Shown here: positions 25,515 to 36,452 of the stretch, in pieces | How positions within the stretch are numbered: position 1 is the first letter of the stretch | How the letters are laid out: every line of letters starts with the position of its first letter | Source of the DNA: CAWCTD01 sp963798455 | GTDB lineage: Bacteria; Acidobacteriota; Terriglobia; Bryobacterales; Bryobacteraceae | Assembly (NCBI GenBank): GCA_963798455.1 | Contig: CAWCTD010000003.1 | Coordinates: 2,976,001-3,040,000 of the forward strand | Direction: 5' to 3' | Length of the DNA: 64,000 nucleotides | Program-made: the position numbers and the translations under genes | The notes under the pieces: model-generated | The model's database searches: none | The model's input: the letters and a program-made list of their open reading frames with translations, nothing else | Told to the model about the DNA's origin: nothing

Positions 25515-27443
25515 TCATTCAAAGACTTCCCGTTCCTGCTGTTCCAGCGCCTCCATGGTAATGGCGCGGGTAGGACACCTTTCGGCACATAGGGCGCAGC
25601 GGATACATTTCTCTTCGTCCTTGATGATGGCGCTCCCTTTTCCCCTTGGCAATTCCCTCGCCGGGACGCCGAAGCGGTTCATGATCAGTGCTTCGTAGCG
25701 ATCATCGCCCCGGATCTGAGCCAGGTCCACCAGACGCAGGCAATGCTCGGGGCAGATGTCCACGCAGCCGTTGCAGAGGATGCACTTCGACCCATCGAAG
25801 ATGGTGTTGACCTGGCACTTGAGGCAGCGACGGCCTTCGGCGTGCCCCTGGGCTTCGTCAAAACCTAGTTTCACTTCCGCGATGCCGATGCGGCGGTTGG
25901 TGGGCAGGACGGGCATAGTCTGGCGCGGGGTGCTGAGGTAACCATGCGGCATCTGCCAGTGATCGAAAATGCGGAAACGGCTGAGTACCGTCGTCCTGGT
26001 TTTCCCGCTGAGGTAGACATGGATGGAGCGGGCGGCCCGGTGTCCGTTGGCCACCCCCTCCACCAGAATGCGAGGGCCGAACGCGACATCACCGCCGGCA
26101 AAGATGCCCGGAGCGGTGGTCATCAGGTCCGCGTCGATCTTCAGCGTCCCGCGCGGAGTGACCTCGATCGACTTCTCGCCACCCAGAAAAGAAAGGTCCG
26201 CTTGCTGGCCAATCGCGAGGATCACGCTATCGCACGGAATCACTTTCTCTTCGTTGCTGTAAGCCGGGTTGAAACGGCCATCCTCGTCGAAAACCGAGAG
26301 GCAGCGACGTACCCGAAGGCCCGCTACGCCCCGGTTCTCTCCGGTGACATACGGTTGACCGTGTTGCCGTTCACAATCAAACAGGGCCTCTGCGCCGGAG
26401 GCGCCCAGCCGCCCTGCCAAGGGCTCACCGGTGATCTCTTTCGGTCCCCAGCCGTTCTCCAGGATGATGCCCTCGTGCTCGGCCTCCACGACCTCGGTCT
26501 TCCAAGCGGGCATCTCCCCCCGCGATTCCAGGCTCACCAGCCGCACTTGCTCGGCGCCCGTGCGCAGGGCCATGCGTGCCGCGTCGAGGGCGGGTTGCAT
26601 GCTCTCGGCGCCCGACTCGGCGGCGCCCGAGTTCCATCCAGGTTCCTGCACCAGGCGCAAAGCGGAGCGCGCCACATCAACCGCGACGTTGCCGCCACCC
26701 ACGACCACGACCCTCCGGCCCAACTGGACTTCGTAACCCAGGTTGACGTTGATCAGAAAATCGATCCCGTTGAACACGCCGTCCAAGTGCGCGCCGGGAA
26801 TGCTTAGCTCGCGGCCTTTGTTGAGCCCGGTGGCCAGCAGCACGGCGTCGAACTTCGAGCGGAGGTCCGACAGCGTAAGATCGCGGCCCAGCGTGGCGCG
26901 CGTGTGCAGGGTCACTCCCAGCGCCAGGATACTGTCCACCTCCAGCTTGATGATTTCCCGAGGCAGGCGGAAGTGCGGGATGCCGAGGTAAAGCATGCCT
27001 CCGGGGACCGGTGCGGATTCAAAGACCTCCACGGAGTAACCCAGCAAGGCTAGGTCGTGGGCGCAGGTCAGGCCGCAAACGCCGGCCCCCACGATCGCGA
27101 TTCGTTTTCCGCGCTTCGGCGCCGGCGGCAGGCTCTTGCGCGCGGGATCGTGGCCCATCCCCAAATTGTGCCGGTCCGTGGCGTACCGCTTCAGGGCGCA
27201 GATGGCGATTGGCTCGTCGATCTTGCCGCGCCTGCATGCGTCCTCGCAGGGATGCGCGCAGATCCTGCCCAGGACATAGGCAAATGGGTTCGGGGCCCGC
27301 GCCAGCAGGTACGCTTCCTCATCCCTGGAGATCCCGATGGCCTGCACGTACCGCCCGCACTCCGTGTGGATCGGACAGGCGGTACGGCACGGGATGTTCC
27401 GGTCGAAGTACTCCCGGTCCGGGACCGTAACCCGATAAGGCAT
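25515..27443 (-). CDS. GltD-like FAD/NAD(P)-binding oxidoreductase with ferredoxin domains
   Basis: A 642-residue protein. The N-terminal part has the Cys-rich GltD-type domain (PCRTACPIHTECGRYV ... GRICAHPCEDACRR). The FAD motif IAIVGAGVCGLTCAHDLA lies near residue 115 and a second Rossmann motif (VVVVGGGNVAVDVARSA) near 245. GIFAGGD closes the FAD site. The last 120 residues hold two ferredoxin-type motifs (CILCNGCVDICPEHC, CIRCALCAERCP). It looks able to link NAD(P) to Fe-S carriers. Its place between cytochrome and Rieske genes suggests it couples the bc complex or quinone pool to NAD(P), which is inference. There is no export signal. Confidence 0.88.
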   Translation of the reverse strand: MPYRVTVPDREYFDRNIPCRTACPIHTECGRYVQAIGISRDEEAYLLARAPNPFAYVLGRICAHPCEDACRRGKIDEPIAICALKRYATDRHNLGMGHDPARKSLPPAPKRGKRIAIVGAGVCGLTCAHDLALLGYSVEVFESAPVPGGMLYLGIPHFRLPREIIKLEVDSILALGVTLHTRATLGRDLTLSDLRSKFDAVLLATGLNKGRELSIPGAHLDGVFNGIDFLINVNLGYEVQLGRRVVVVGGGNVAVDVARSALRLVQEPGWNSGAAESGAESMQPALDAARMALRTGAEQVRLVSLESRGEMPAWKTEVVEAEHEGIILENGWGPKEITGEPLAGRLGASGAEALFDCERQHGQPYVTGENRGVAGLRVRRCLSVFDEDGRFNPAYSNEEKVIPCDSVILAIGQQADLSFLGGEKSIEVTPRGTLKIDADLMTTAPGIFAGGDVAFGPRILVEGVANGHRAARSIHVYLSGKTRTTVLSRFRIFDHWQMPHGYLSTPRQTMPVLPTNRRIGIAEVKLGFDEAQGHAEGRRCLKCQVNTIFDGSKCILCNGCVDICPEHCLRLVDLAQIRGDDRYEALIMNRFGVPARELPRGKGSAIIKDEEKCIRCALCAERCPTRAITMEALEQQEREVFE

Positions 27444-27455
27444 AGTGGGCTCCCG

Positions 27456-27860
27456 CTATTTTTGAGTCTTCAGTTTTTCTATCTCTTCATCGGTCAGTGC
27501 ACGGTAGAACGCCTTCGGATTCTTGTCCTTCCGGTTGGTCTGGTCGTAAAGCAGAAAATCGAAAATTTCCTTTCCCTGACTGTCGCCGATGCCCGAGTTC
27601 GGTTTGTGCATCATGCGCTTGACGTAGCGCTCCCACTCATCGCGGGTCATCAATGTGTTGATGGGCCGCGCGATCGTATGGCACTTGGAGCACTTGGACG
27701 AGAAGAGCTTGTAGTCCTTCTGCATCTCGGCCGGGTAGGCGGAGACATCTATCTTATCGGTACCCTTGTCCTGAGGGAGCGCCACATTGCTCTGTTGAGC
27801 CATGAGCGCGAGCACCATGCAGCCCAGCCCCAGCATCATCGCTTGAAACGTCTTCTGCAT
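27456..27860 (-). CDS. Small monoheme cytochrome c
   Basis: About 134 residues with a signal peptide (MQKTFQAMMLGLGCMVLALMA) and one heme site, CSKCH, preceded by YKLFSSKCS. ATG 27860 is preferred because AAGGAG lies eight bases before it; the GTG at 27869 overlaps that site. No clear distal Met beyond RMMHKP. It is probably a periplasmic carrier between the outer-membrane cytochrome-porin and the bc complex, judging from gene order. Confidence 0.88.
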   Translation of the reverse strand: MQKTFQAMMLGLGCMVLALMAQQSNVALPQDKGTDKIDVSAYPAEMQKDYKLFSSKCSKCHTIARPINTLMTRDEWERYVKRMMHKPNSGIGDSQGKEIFDFLLYDQTNRKDKNPKAFYRALTDEEIEKLKTQK

Positions 27861-27872
27861 ATAGATCACTCC

Positions 27873-29165
27873 TTACCACATCAGTCGGAGATCGACTTTG
27901 AATAGTTTGTCTGTCGTCACGGAGCCCGAGACGGGGTCCGTGTCGTGTTCGTGGCTGTAAGTCGCGCGGATAACGACGTTGCCGAGCTCCGTGAGCGCCT
28001 TCTCGCCTCCCAAGGCCCAGGCCGTTGTGCGCGCCGTGGGCTCTCCCGCGATGCTCTGGCTGAGCCGATCATAGCGACCTATGAGGGCGAACCCTCGCTG
28101 GAGATAGTAGTCCGCCTCTCCGCGATATCCATTCACGGTGAAAGCAGTGGTGGCGCCATCGGCGGTGTCCTTCCAGTCGTCACGGCTCCTGAGGTACCCG
28201 CCGAGCAGATCCAGTTTGTCGAAGAACAGGTAGTTTCCGAACAGACCGTAGCGCCGGATTGTGGGGCGGTAGGTGAACTCATCGGGCGTTCCCTGGTTCT
28301 GGACCTGGTCCTTTCGGCCGTAATAAGTCAGGAAGGTAATACCTCCATCGGGCCCAAACCAATAATCGGCATCGAACCATGCATCCTTCGAGTTTTTCGT
28401 GGAGTCAAACAGGATCTCGCTGCCATCCGCGTTGAGGCCGTTGGTGACCTTGGCCGACAGCCCAAGGATTTGCTTGAAGTAGGGGGATGCCCATGTGTAG
28501 CCGACATCGATCCCCACGGGGTGCTGGTCCAACGTGGTATTCAACGCGTTTGTATTGGTGAGCAGGAGTGCCGGCTCTGGAAAGAGATTGTAGAACATCG
28601 CGGCGCGCGTACCCTCGCCTTCCTGTAGGTGGAGTTCACCTGCCCTGCCGAAGAAGCTGCTGTTGGCGCGGCCGCCGGTGTATCCGATCACAGCCTGCTC
28701 TAGTTTGCTCTCTCCATCCTGGAATAGCTCGTACTGGGCAAAATAGGAGAAGTTGGTCTGTGGAAGCGAGCCCGCTAGAAACAAGGCTGCTTCGTCCAGG
28801 TTGAAACTGGAGCTGGACTTGGGGCTGTCGCCCTGCGCCTTGTCCACGGTGAAGCTGCCTTGGGTGATTAATGCGGCGGAGTTTACGAGGCTCCACGAGA
28901 CGGCTTTGTCCAGCTCGGAAATCCTCGGCGCGGGCTTAGTACCGTCCATTTCCTCCGGCGGCATCCGGTATCCCAGCCGCTTGAACATATAGCCGGTTTT
29001 GTTCAGCGCAGGTGGGATTGTGTGACACGAGTAGCACTTAACGCCGTACTTTCGGGCGAAAGCGGGAATCGCCTCGGAAGGCTTCGGGTACAGAAGGATG
29101 AAGAAAAGGCCCGCGAGGACCGGGATTGCGGTGGGGATCCAAGGCCGTCTTCTGGATAGCTTCAT
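27873..29165 (-). CDS. Outer-membrane monoheme cytochrome-porin fusion (Cyc2-like)
   Basis: About 430 residues. After a signal peptide (LAGLFFILLYPKPSEA) the mature protein begins IPAFARKYGVKCYSCHTIPP, then LNKTGYMFKRLGYRMPP. The FAR..G..C..CH...P.LN..G..FK..GY pattern is the one I associate with Cyc2 iron oxidases and related cytochrome-porins. The remainder shows alternating aromatic beta strands (FSYFAQYELF, GYRGEADYYLQRG, VVIRATYSHEHD) and ends KVDLRLMW, a typical barrel C-terminus. It is first in the operon that continues through the bc-complex genes. The starts GTG 29168 and ATG 29165 are both possible. Confidence 0.8.
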   Translation of the reverse strand: MKLSRRRPWIPTAIPVLAGLFFILLYPKPSEAIPAFARKYGVKCYSCHTIPPALNKTGYMFKRLGYRMPPEEMDGTKPAPRISELDKAVSWSLVNSAALITQGSFTVDKAQGDSPKSSSSFNLDEAALFLAGSLPQTNFSYFAQYELFQDGESKLEQAVIGYTGGRANSSFFGRAGELHLQEGEGTRAAMFYNLFPEPALLLTNTNALNTTLDQHPVGIDVGYTWASPYFKQILGLSAKVTNGLNADGSEILFDSTKNSKDAWFDADYWFGPDGGITFLTYYGRKDQVQNQGTPDEFTYRPTIRRYGLFGNYLFFDKLDLLGGYLRSRDDWKDTADGATTAFTVNGYRGEADYYLQRGFALIGRYDRLSQSIAGEPTARTTAWALGGEKALTELGNVVIRATYSHEHDTDPVSGSVTTDKLFKVDLRLMW

Positions 29166-29366
29166 CACGTATCGCTCCTCTCCAGGAATTCTGGAGCTTT
29201 CCCAGCACGCCTCCTTCCGAAAAACAAGCCCTTTCGCCTGAAGGACTTATAGATTGGTGACAAAGGACAAGGGGAACTGATTCCCCGAAGTCCCCGAGGC
29301 GAGCGCTCAAAACTTCGGCAGGGGCGCATTACCGCGACGTTTCCGCGTGCCAAGCCACCGTGGATT
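29166..29366. promoter_or_regulatory. Upstream region of the cytochrome operon
   Basis: About 200 bases between the response-regulator stop and the cytochrome-porin start. It contains the palindrome GGGGAACTGATTCCCC at 29271-29286, which could be an operator or the terminator stem of the two-component operon, though no T-tract follows. I did not find a convincing GG-N10-GC sigma-54 site on the minus strand here. Confidence 0.35.
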
Positions 29367-30730
<1,364 letters not shown>

Positions 30731-30734
<4 letters not shown>

Positions 30735-31789
30735 GAAACAACCCCCTTAACGAACCAGTGGTACGGCTGGCCGCGGGTGAAGCGGGCTGGCGGCATCTCG
30801 ACGACGAAACTGGCGCCGCCGCCGTTTCTCGTTTCATACCGCAAGCTGCCGTCGTGGGTGTCTAGCAGGCTCGCGGCCAGAAACAGTCCCAAACCCAGCC
30901 GTTCGCGGCCGGGACTCAGGGAGATGAACGGCTCGAACAAGTGATCTCGAATGCTCTCCGGCACGCCGGGTCCGTTGTCTTCGACCCTCAGGACCACCCT
31001 GGACCCTGCTGTTCGGTAAGGCTCGATCCGCATCCACACCGTGCCATCTTCCTGCCCCCTGACCGCCGCCAGAGCGTTGGCCAGCAACCCACGCACCACC
31101 TCGCTGACGACGTGCCCGGGCAGGTTCACAGGCGGCACGTCGGGCGTTTCCGTCACAATACGGACACCTTCGCGCTCCGCGGAAGGCCCCATCGCCGCCA
31201 GGGCGTCCTGCAAGATCTCCGCCGGAACCGAAGCTTCGAAAACTTCCTCCCCGCGCTCGCGCCGTAGGGCGGGCAGCAGTGTCCCAGCGATCCTGCCCAT
31301 GTATCGCGCCTCCTTCAGCATCTGCTCGAGGTCGGCACAGAGAGCGGCGTCGTCCCTGCGCTCTTCAAGAAGGATCTCGATCCGGTTCGTCAGGATCGCA
31401 AGCGGGTTGTTGAACTCATGCAGAAAGCCGGCCGTGAACCGGCCGAGGATGGTTAGCTGGTGCGAGAGCCGTGCCTGGCGGTCCGCCGCGGACAACTCGG
31501 CACGCAGTTGCGACGTTCTGTGGCGCACGGTTTCGAGCTGAAGCCTGAGTTGTTCGGCCTCCTCGCGACGCGCTTCCGCCTCGGCACGCAATTGGGCCTC
31601 GCGGCGGCCGAAAAAAAGGAAAGCGGGCAGCGGACATAGAACGAACCCCAGGAGCGCGATGACGGCAGCCGTGCGCGCGGACGTGTGGAAAACCAGGACC
31701 AGGACACCGCATACCGGCGCAATCCAGAGTCCGCTTAGCCAGACGAGAGCACGCTTCCGCCGCACCGACGTGTGTTCGAGGCCCGGCAC
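30731..31789 (-). CDS. Membrane sensor histidine kinase
   Basis: A 352-residue kinase with two N-terminal membrane helices (WLSGLWIAPVCGVLVLVF, AAVIALLGFVLCPLPAFLFF) and almost no periplasmic loop. A coiled coil follows (EAEARREEAEQLRLQLE), then the H-box FLHEFNNPLAIL and ATPase motifs DNGPGVPE and GLGLFLAA. With so small an outside part, it likely senses something in the membrane or cytoplasm, such as redox state. It forms an operon with the sigma-54 activator. Confidence 0.9.
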
Positions 31790-32090
31790 CGCATCCTCCA
31801 GACGGCTTCTATCGCAACCCCTCGGAAAAAGCTCTCACGAACGCCTCGAATGTAACACAGGCCGGCACCCCGGCGGCGGAGCCGGCTCCGGGGCGCGAAT
31901 TGACAGAGAAACCGCATCAGAGAGCTTAAGCTGAGGCTGTCTGATGTATACTGATACACACGAGGAAGGGAAGCAGTACTGGGCTGCGGAGGGGCTGAAC
32001 TTGCTCGATCATTCATCACGTTCTCCTTGGCTGCACGGTCCCGCACGGACTAATTCGTCAGAGGTGTCTGTCTGATGGCGGAGGATCTCT
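31790..32090. promoter_or_regulatory. Divergent control region, sensor kinase / tetraheme cytochrome
   Basis: 301 bases between divergent genes. It holds a GC-rich inverted repeat near 31860-31895, the palindrome AGCTTAAGCT at 31923-31932, TGTAT-N4-ATACA at 31945-31958, and a sigma-54-like element at 31990-32005. The palindromes lie where an enhancer-binding activator could bind relative to that promoter. Confidence 0.4.
31990..32005 (+). promoter_or_regulatory. Candidate sigma-54 (-24/-12) promoter
   Basis: The element reads AGG-GGCTGAAC-TTGCT: the invariant GG and GC are ten bases apart and the -12 TTGCT is perfect, but the -24 box lacks the CAC of the consensus. It lies 86 bases before the tetraheme cytochrome start and beside a gene for a sigma-54 activator. 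Confidence 0.4.
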
Positions 32091-33251
32091 ATGAAACGAA
32101 TCCTGTTGGCTGGGGCCTTTTGCACCCTTAGCTTCAGCGTGGCGTTCGGCGCGGAACTGGTACTCGGTGACGCGCAACGCGGTCGAGAGCTGCTGCGTAC
32201 GCAGAAATGTGTGTCCTGCCACAGTATTCGTGGCGTGGGAGGAACCACCGCCCCAGACCTCGGAAGAATGATCGGACGGGACTACACCCCCTCATGGATG
32301 GCCAGCATCATGTGGAACCATGCCCCGAGCATGTGGGCCTTCATGGAGAAGCAAGGGGTCTCGAAGCCACAATTGACCGAGGCGCAGGCGGCCGATCTGT
32401 TCGCGTATTTTCAGTCGGTCCGCTTTTTTGAGCGGCCCGGTGAAGCCGAGCGCGGCAAACAGGTCTTTGCATCAAAGCACTGCGCCGACTGCCACGGGAT
32501 GTCTTCTCAGGTTTCAGGGGGTGGGCCACCCGTGGCAGCCTGGCAATCGGTGGCCTCGCCCATCATGCTCGCACAGCAGATGTGGAATCACGCTTCTCAA
32601 ATGCAGGCAGCCATGAGCGCGCGGCACATCCGATGGCCGGCACTCACGGGGCAGGAACTCACCGACCTGGTCGTGTACGTGCAGAACCTGCCGCAGACGC
32701 GAGGCCGTGTGGCGGAGTTTTCGCTCGGTTCCGCCGGAAATGGCGAGACTCTCTTCAAGGAGAAGGGCTGCGGCACCTGCCACGTCGGTAACCTCGCGAT
32801 AGAGAAGCACCCCACGAACGGCACTGTGACCGATTTCGCGGCGGCCATGTGGCAGCACGCCCCGAAGATGTGGGAGTACCAGCGAAAGACGGGAAGTCCC
32901 CCTCCCCGGCTGGAGCAGGACGAGATGCGCCAGATTCTGGCATATCTGTGGTACACCCGGGTCTTTGCCGAGCCCGGCAGCCCGGAGCGCGGACGACAGG
33001 TATTCGCAAAGCAGAACTGCGGTGCCTGTCACAACGATCCTTCGAGCGGCGCTCCCAACCTGAAGAAGATTCTGGCCGAGCGCAACACCCCCCTGCGGCC
33101 CTTCTCGATGGTTTCCGTGTTGTGGCTCCATGGCCCGGCCATGCTGCAGAAGATGAACAAGACGAATCGGCCGTGGCCGCGGTTCTCCAAGTCAGAGATG
33201 GTGAACCTGACCTCGTATCTGAATAGCCCCGCGTTTCTCGGCACGAAGTAG
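32091..33251 (+). CDS. Tetraheme cytochrome c built of four repeats
   Basis: A 386-residue exported protein (signal MKRILLAGAFCTLSFSVAFG). Four heme sites, CVSCH, CADCH, CGTCH and CGACH, each start a unit of about 95 residues. Each unit also carries a W-x-H segment: MWNHAPSMW, MWNHASQMQ, MWQHAPKMW, LWLHGPAML. The His or Met in this segment may serve as axial ligand. It is divergent from the sensor kinase and has its own candidate sigma-54 promoter. Probably a periplasmic wire associated with the bc operon. Confidence 0.9.
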   Translation: MKRILLAGAFCTLSFSVAFGAELVLGDAQRGRELLRTQKCVSCHSIRGVGGTTAPDLGRMIGRDYTPSWMASIMWNHAPSMWAFMEKQGVSKPQLTEAQAADLFAYFQSVRFFERPGEAERGKQVFASKHCADCHGMSSQVSGGGPPVAAWQSVASPIMLAQQMWNHASQMQAAMSARHIRWPALTGQELTDLVVYVQNLPQTRGRVAEFSLGSAGNGETLFKEKGCGTCHVGNLAIEKHPTNGTVTDFAAAMWQHAPKMWEYQRKTGSPPPRLEQDEMRQILAYLWYTRVFAEPGSPERGRQVFAKQNCGACHNDPSSGAPNLKKILAERNTPLRPFSMVSVLWLHGPAMLQKMNKTNRPWPRFSKSEMVNLTSYLNSPAFLGTK

Positions 33252-33506
33252 GCGGGGAAGGACCGTCGATGGACATGGCGTGCTCAAGATTTTTGGGCAA
33301 TTTTGAAGCGACGAACGCCGCTCAGCAAGACCATCGTTATCGCCAACTTTGAACTCCGGGAGCAGCAGATCTCCGATGTGCGCTACAGCCACCATCCGGT
33401 ATCCTGGCACTCATGCGAGATGGCCGCCCAGGCCCGTCCGCCGCGCCTGCTATTCTAACTGGTTTCAGAGCGGAGTCCGCAAGCCGTATCAGGATAGGAG
33501 CTTCCG

Positions 33507-35942
33507 ATGCTGTTCGAACAGCAGATCACCGAGCGCCGGGAGAGAGGGCGCAGCGCCATCGCCCGGATTCTGGCGAAGCCGGACGGCCAACCGTTCGGCG
33601 ACTACAAGGTACAGTCTTCCAGCGGGAAGAGTTATCGCGTCGCCATGCGCGGTCCGGGGCTGTTCGAGAACTTTTGTTCCTGTCCCGACTTCGCCGTCAA
33701 CACGCTGGGCACCTGCAAGCACATCGAGGGCTTGTTGGAGCGGCTTCGGAAGCGGCACGGCGGTGCGCTCGAACGCAGAAGGCGCGAGCGCGTGCGCGCC
33801 TCCGTTTCGCTGCAATACAGCGACCGGCTGCAGGTGCGGCTGCGGCTGCCCAGTTCGCCGTCCGGCGCACTCGCGGCGCTCGCCGGGAAGTACTTCGACG
33901 GCGAAGGCGTCTTGCGGGAGCAGCACTACGGCGAATTCGACCGCGTGCTCGACGAATTGCGCCGGCTGGACAATCAGGCCGTCGTGTACAGCGATGTACT
34001 CGACTTCCTCGATCGCGAGAACGAGATTGCGGAAGGCATCGAACTCGAACGCAAGCTGCTCGCGGCCATTCGCCGCGGTAAGGATCCCACCGCCGGGACG
34101 CTAAAGACGAAGCTGCTGCCGTATCAAGTGCGCGGGGCCGTTTTTGCAGCGTGCCGCGGCCGTGTCGTCCTGGCCGACGACATGGGCCTGGGCAAGACGA
34201 TACAAGCGCTGGCCGCTGTCGAGCTGCTACGGCGGCGCCGTGGCATCGAGAGGGTTCTGGTGATTGCGCCCGCCTCGGTGAAGTATCAGTGGAAAACCGA
34301 GATCGAGAGATTCACCGATCTCTCCGTCCAGGTTATCGACGGCCTGCTGCCGCGCCGCAAACAGCTCTATGCTTCGCCGGCGGTCTACAATCTCTCGAGC
34401 TATGAATTGATCCTGTGAGACATTAAGTACATGCACGAGATGCGGCCCGACCTGATTATTCTGGACGAAGCGCAGCGGATCCGGAATTGGGCTACCGCGA
34501 CCGCGCGCACCATCAAGCAGCTCAAGAGCCGTTATGCCTTCGTGCTCACCGGCACGCCACTGGAAAACAAGCTTGAGGAGCTCTATTCCGTGGTGGAGTT
34601 CGTGGACGGGCGCCGCCTCGGGCCCGCCTTCCTGTTCCTGCACGAGCATCGTACCGAGGATGAGAACGGTAAGCTGCTCGGCTATCGGGGGCTGGATCGC
34701 ATCCATCAGAAACTGGAGCCGATCCTGCTGCGGCGGACCCGGAAAGAGGTTCTGACCGAACTTCCCCCGCGCACCGACCAAGTCTTCCACGTCCCCCTCA
34801 CCCCGCAGCAGGCTGAGCCGTACTGGGAACAGAGCGACATCCTGGGCCGGCTGATGAAGAAGTGGGAACGGCAGCGTTGGCTCTCGGAGATCGACCTCCG
34901 CCGCATCACCTGCTGCATTCAGAACATGCGCATGCTGTGCGATTCCACGTTTCTGTTCGACAAGACCAGCCGCCACTCCCCGAAGCTGGACGAATTCCGC
35001 GAAATTATAAGGGAACTCGCAGTCGAAGAGGACCGCAAGGTGGTCGTCTTCAGCGAATACGAGCGGATGACGCGCTAGGCGAGGGAGGAACTGGCGAAGC
35101 TGGGAATCGGCTTTGTCTCGTTGCACGGGGGCGTGCCCGCGCGGAAGCGCGGTGCCCTAATGGAGACGTTTCGCCACGATCCGGCCTGCAAGGTTTTCCT
35201 TTCCACGGACGCGGGCGGCGTGGGACTCAACCTCCAGGCGGCTTCGGCTGTGATCAATTTCGAGCCGCCCTGGAACCCGGCGCGCCTCGAACAGCGCATC
35301 GGCCGCGTCCACCGCCTCGGGCAGTCCCGGCCGGTGCAAGTGATTCACTTCCTGACGACGGGCAGCATCGAGGAGCGCGTTTGGGAGACCCTGCGGCTGA
35401 AGAAGTCGCTGTTCGCCGGCGTGTTCGACTCGCCCGCGGCGGAAGTCAGCTTTGCGGCGCTCGGGAAGAAGAGCGTGCTCCAGGCCGTGAAAGAGATCTT
35501 CGCGGACCAGCTTGGGCGGCCCAAGCCGGTCCTCGAACCGCCACAGCCTGCGCCACTGCCCGCCGGTTCCCGGCTGCCGGCTCAGCTCGCCGCCGCTGTG
35601 CCGGCGACCGCGATGGCCGGGGTCGATGCGAGTAGGGCGCCTGCCGTTTCCGCCGAACAGACAGACGGCCGCGAGCGGAGCAGCTTCGAAGAGGCAGCGG
35701 ACGGCTTGATTGACGCCGGCGTTCGTTTCCTGGAGTCGCTCGGCTCACATCTCGGAGTGCGAGTCTCCGAGCAGCATCCGGACAACCCGGTGAAGCGCCT
35801 GATTTCGCCTCTGATCCAGACAAATCCGCAAACCAACCGGCCGATGTTGGCCATCCCTCTGCCGGACTCTGTCGGTCAGGAGCGGCTGGTTGCGGCCCTC
35901 TCCGGCTTGCTGGCCGGGTTGGCAAGCGGCAGGCATGAATAG
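33507..35942 (+). pseudogene. SWIM-finger SNF2-family helicase gene with two internal stops
   Basis: One frame of about 811 codons encodes a Swi2/Snf2 ATPase but is interrupted by TGA 34416-34418 and TAG 35076-35078. The N-terminus has a SWIM zinc motif (CSCPDFAVNTLGTCKH). The helicase motifs follow: LADDMGLGKT (I), ILDEAQRIRN (II, DEAQ), LTGTPLEN (III), STDAGGVGLNLQAA (V) and QRIGRVHRLGQ (VI). The reading frame is otherwise perfect, so the mutations are recent or are errors. CGA to TGA and TTG to TAG would explain both. Family members remodel protein-DNA complexes, often near defence or repair genes. Confidence 0.85.
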
Positions 35943-36284
35943 GAGTCCGTAGTGCATCCCGAAAGAGAGCGCGAATTGGAGCATCGCGTTACCAGCGCGT
36001 CCGAAGCCGCCCTTTGATCTGGAGTACCTCCCGGCTGGAGACGCGGCCCTGACCCGGCGCGCGGCCTGGATCGCGCTCTCGCTCGCGAACAGGTCCGCGA
36101 TCGGGCGGAGGAGACTCTTGCGGCATGGAGAGGATCGGCGGGCTGAGCCCGCTATCACTCTGGTTTCGAACACGGACTGCGGTACAACACCTTGATCCAC
36201 GTTCCGGAGCGGATCGAGTTCTTGGACACCTCGCCGCGCTGGCCATTCCACTGGCAGAGACGCGTTCCGGAGGCCGTCGGGATC
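35943..36284. other. Gene-poor stretch with possible coding debris
   Basis: About 340 bases between the helicase pseudogene and the receiver remnant. Plus-strand pieces such as ERERELEHRVTSASEAAL and PERIEFLDTSPRWPFHW look weakly protein-like but lie in different frames. I cannot assign them. Confidence 0.3.
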
Positions 36285-36450
36285 TTACATCCGACTGCGT
36301 TTCTGGATGTCCCAGAGGAACAGGATGACCTTCAGGTCGTCACGGTCGTTCCTGAGCAACCCGATCGCCTGGAGCACGGTATAGCCTTGCCGCTCCAGAG
36401 CGCTGCGGGCGAATCTCCGAACCGTTTCCTCGTCCTCGACCAGCAAAACG
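36285..36450 (-). pseudogene. Truncated response-receiver domain after the hybrid kinase
   Basis: In the same frame as the preceding kinase and just past its TGA, the minus strand reads IVLLVEDEETVRRFARSAL and then ERQGYTVLQAI, the first 30 residues of a receiver domain including the acidic pair. It then diverges and stops at TAA 36287-36285. The phosphoacceptor Asp is absent. It is the decayed tail of a hybrid histidine kinase. Confidence 0.7.
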
Positions 36451-36452
36451 AT

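Noticed and set aside
33507..35942. Reading TGA/TAG in the SNF2 gene as recoded codons (selenocysteine or Trp)
   Set aside because: Two different stop codons are involved, neither position is a conserved Cys or Trp, no SECIS-like hairpin was seen, and other genes in the window end normally in TGA and TAG.
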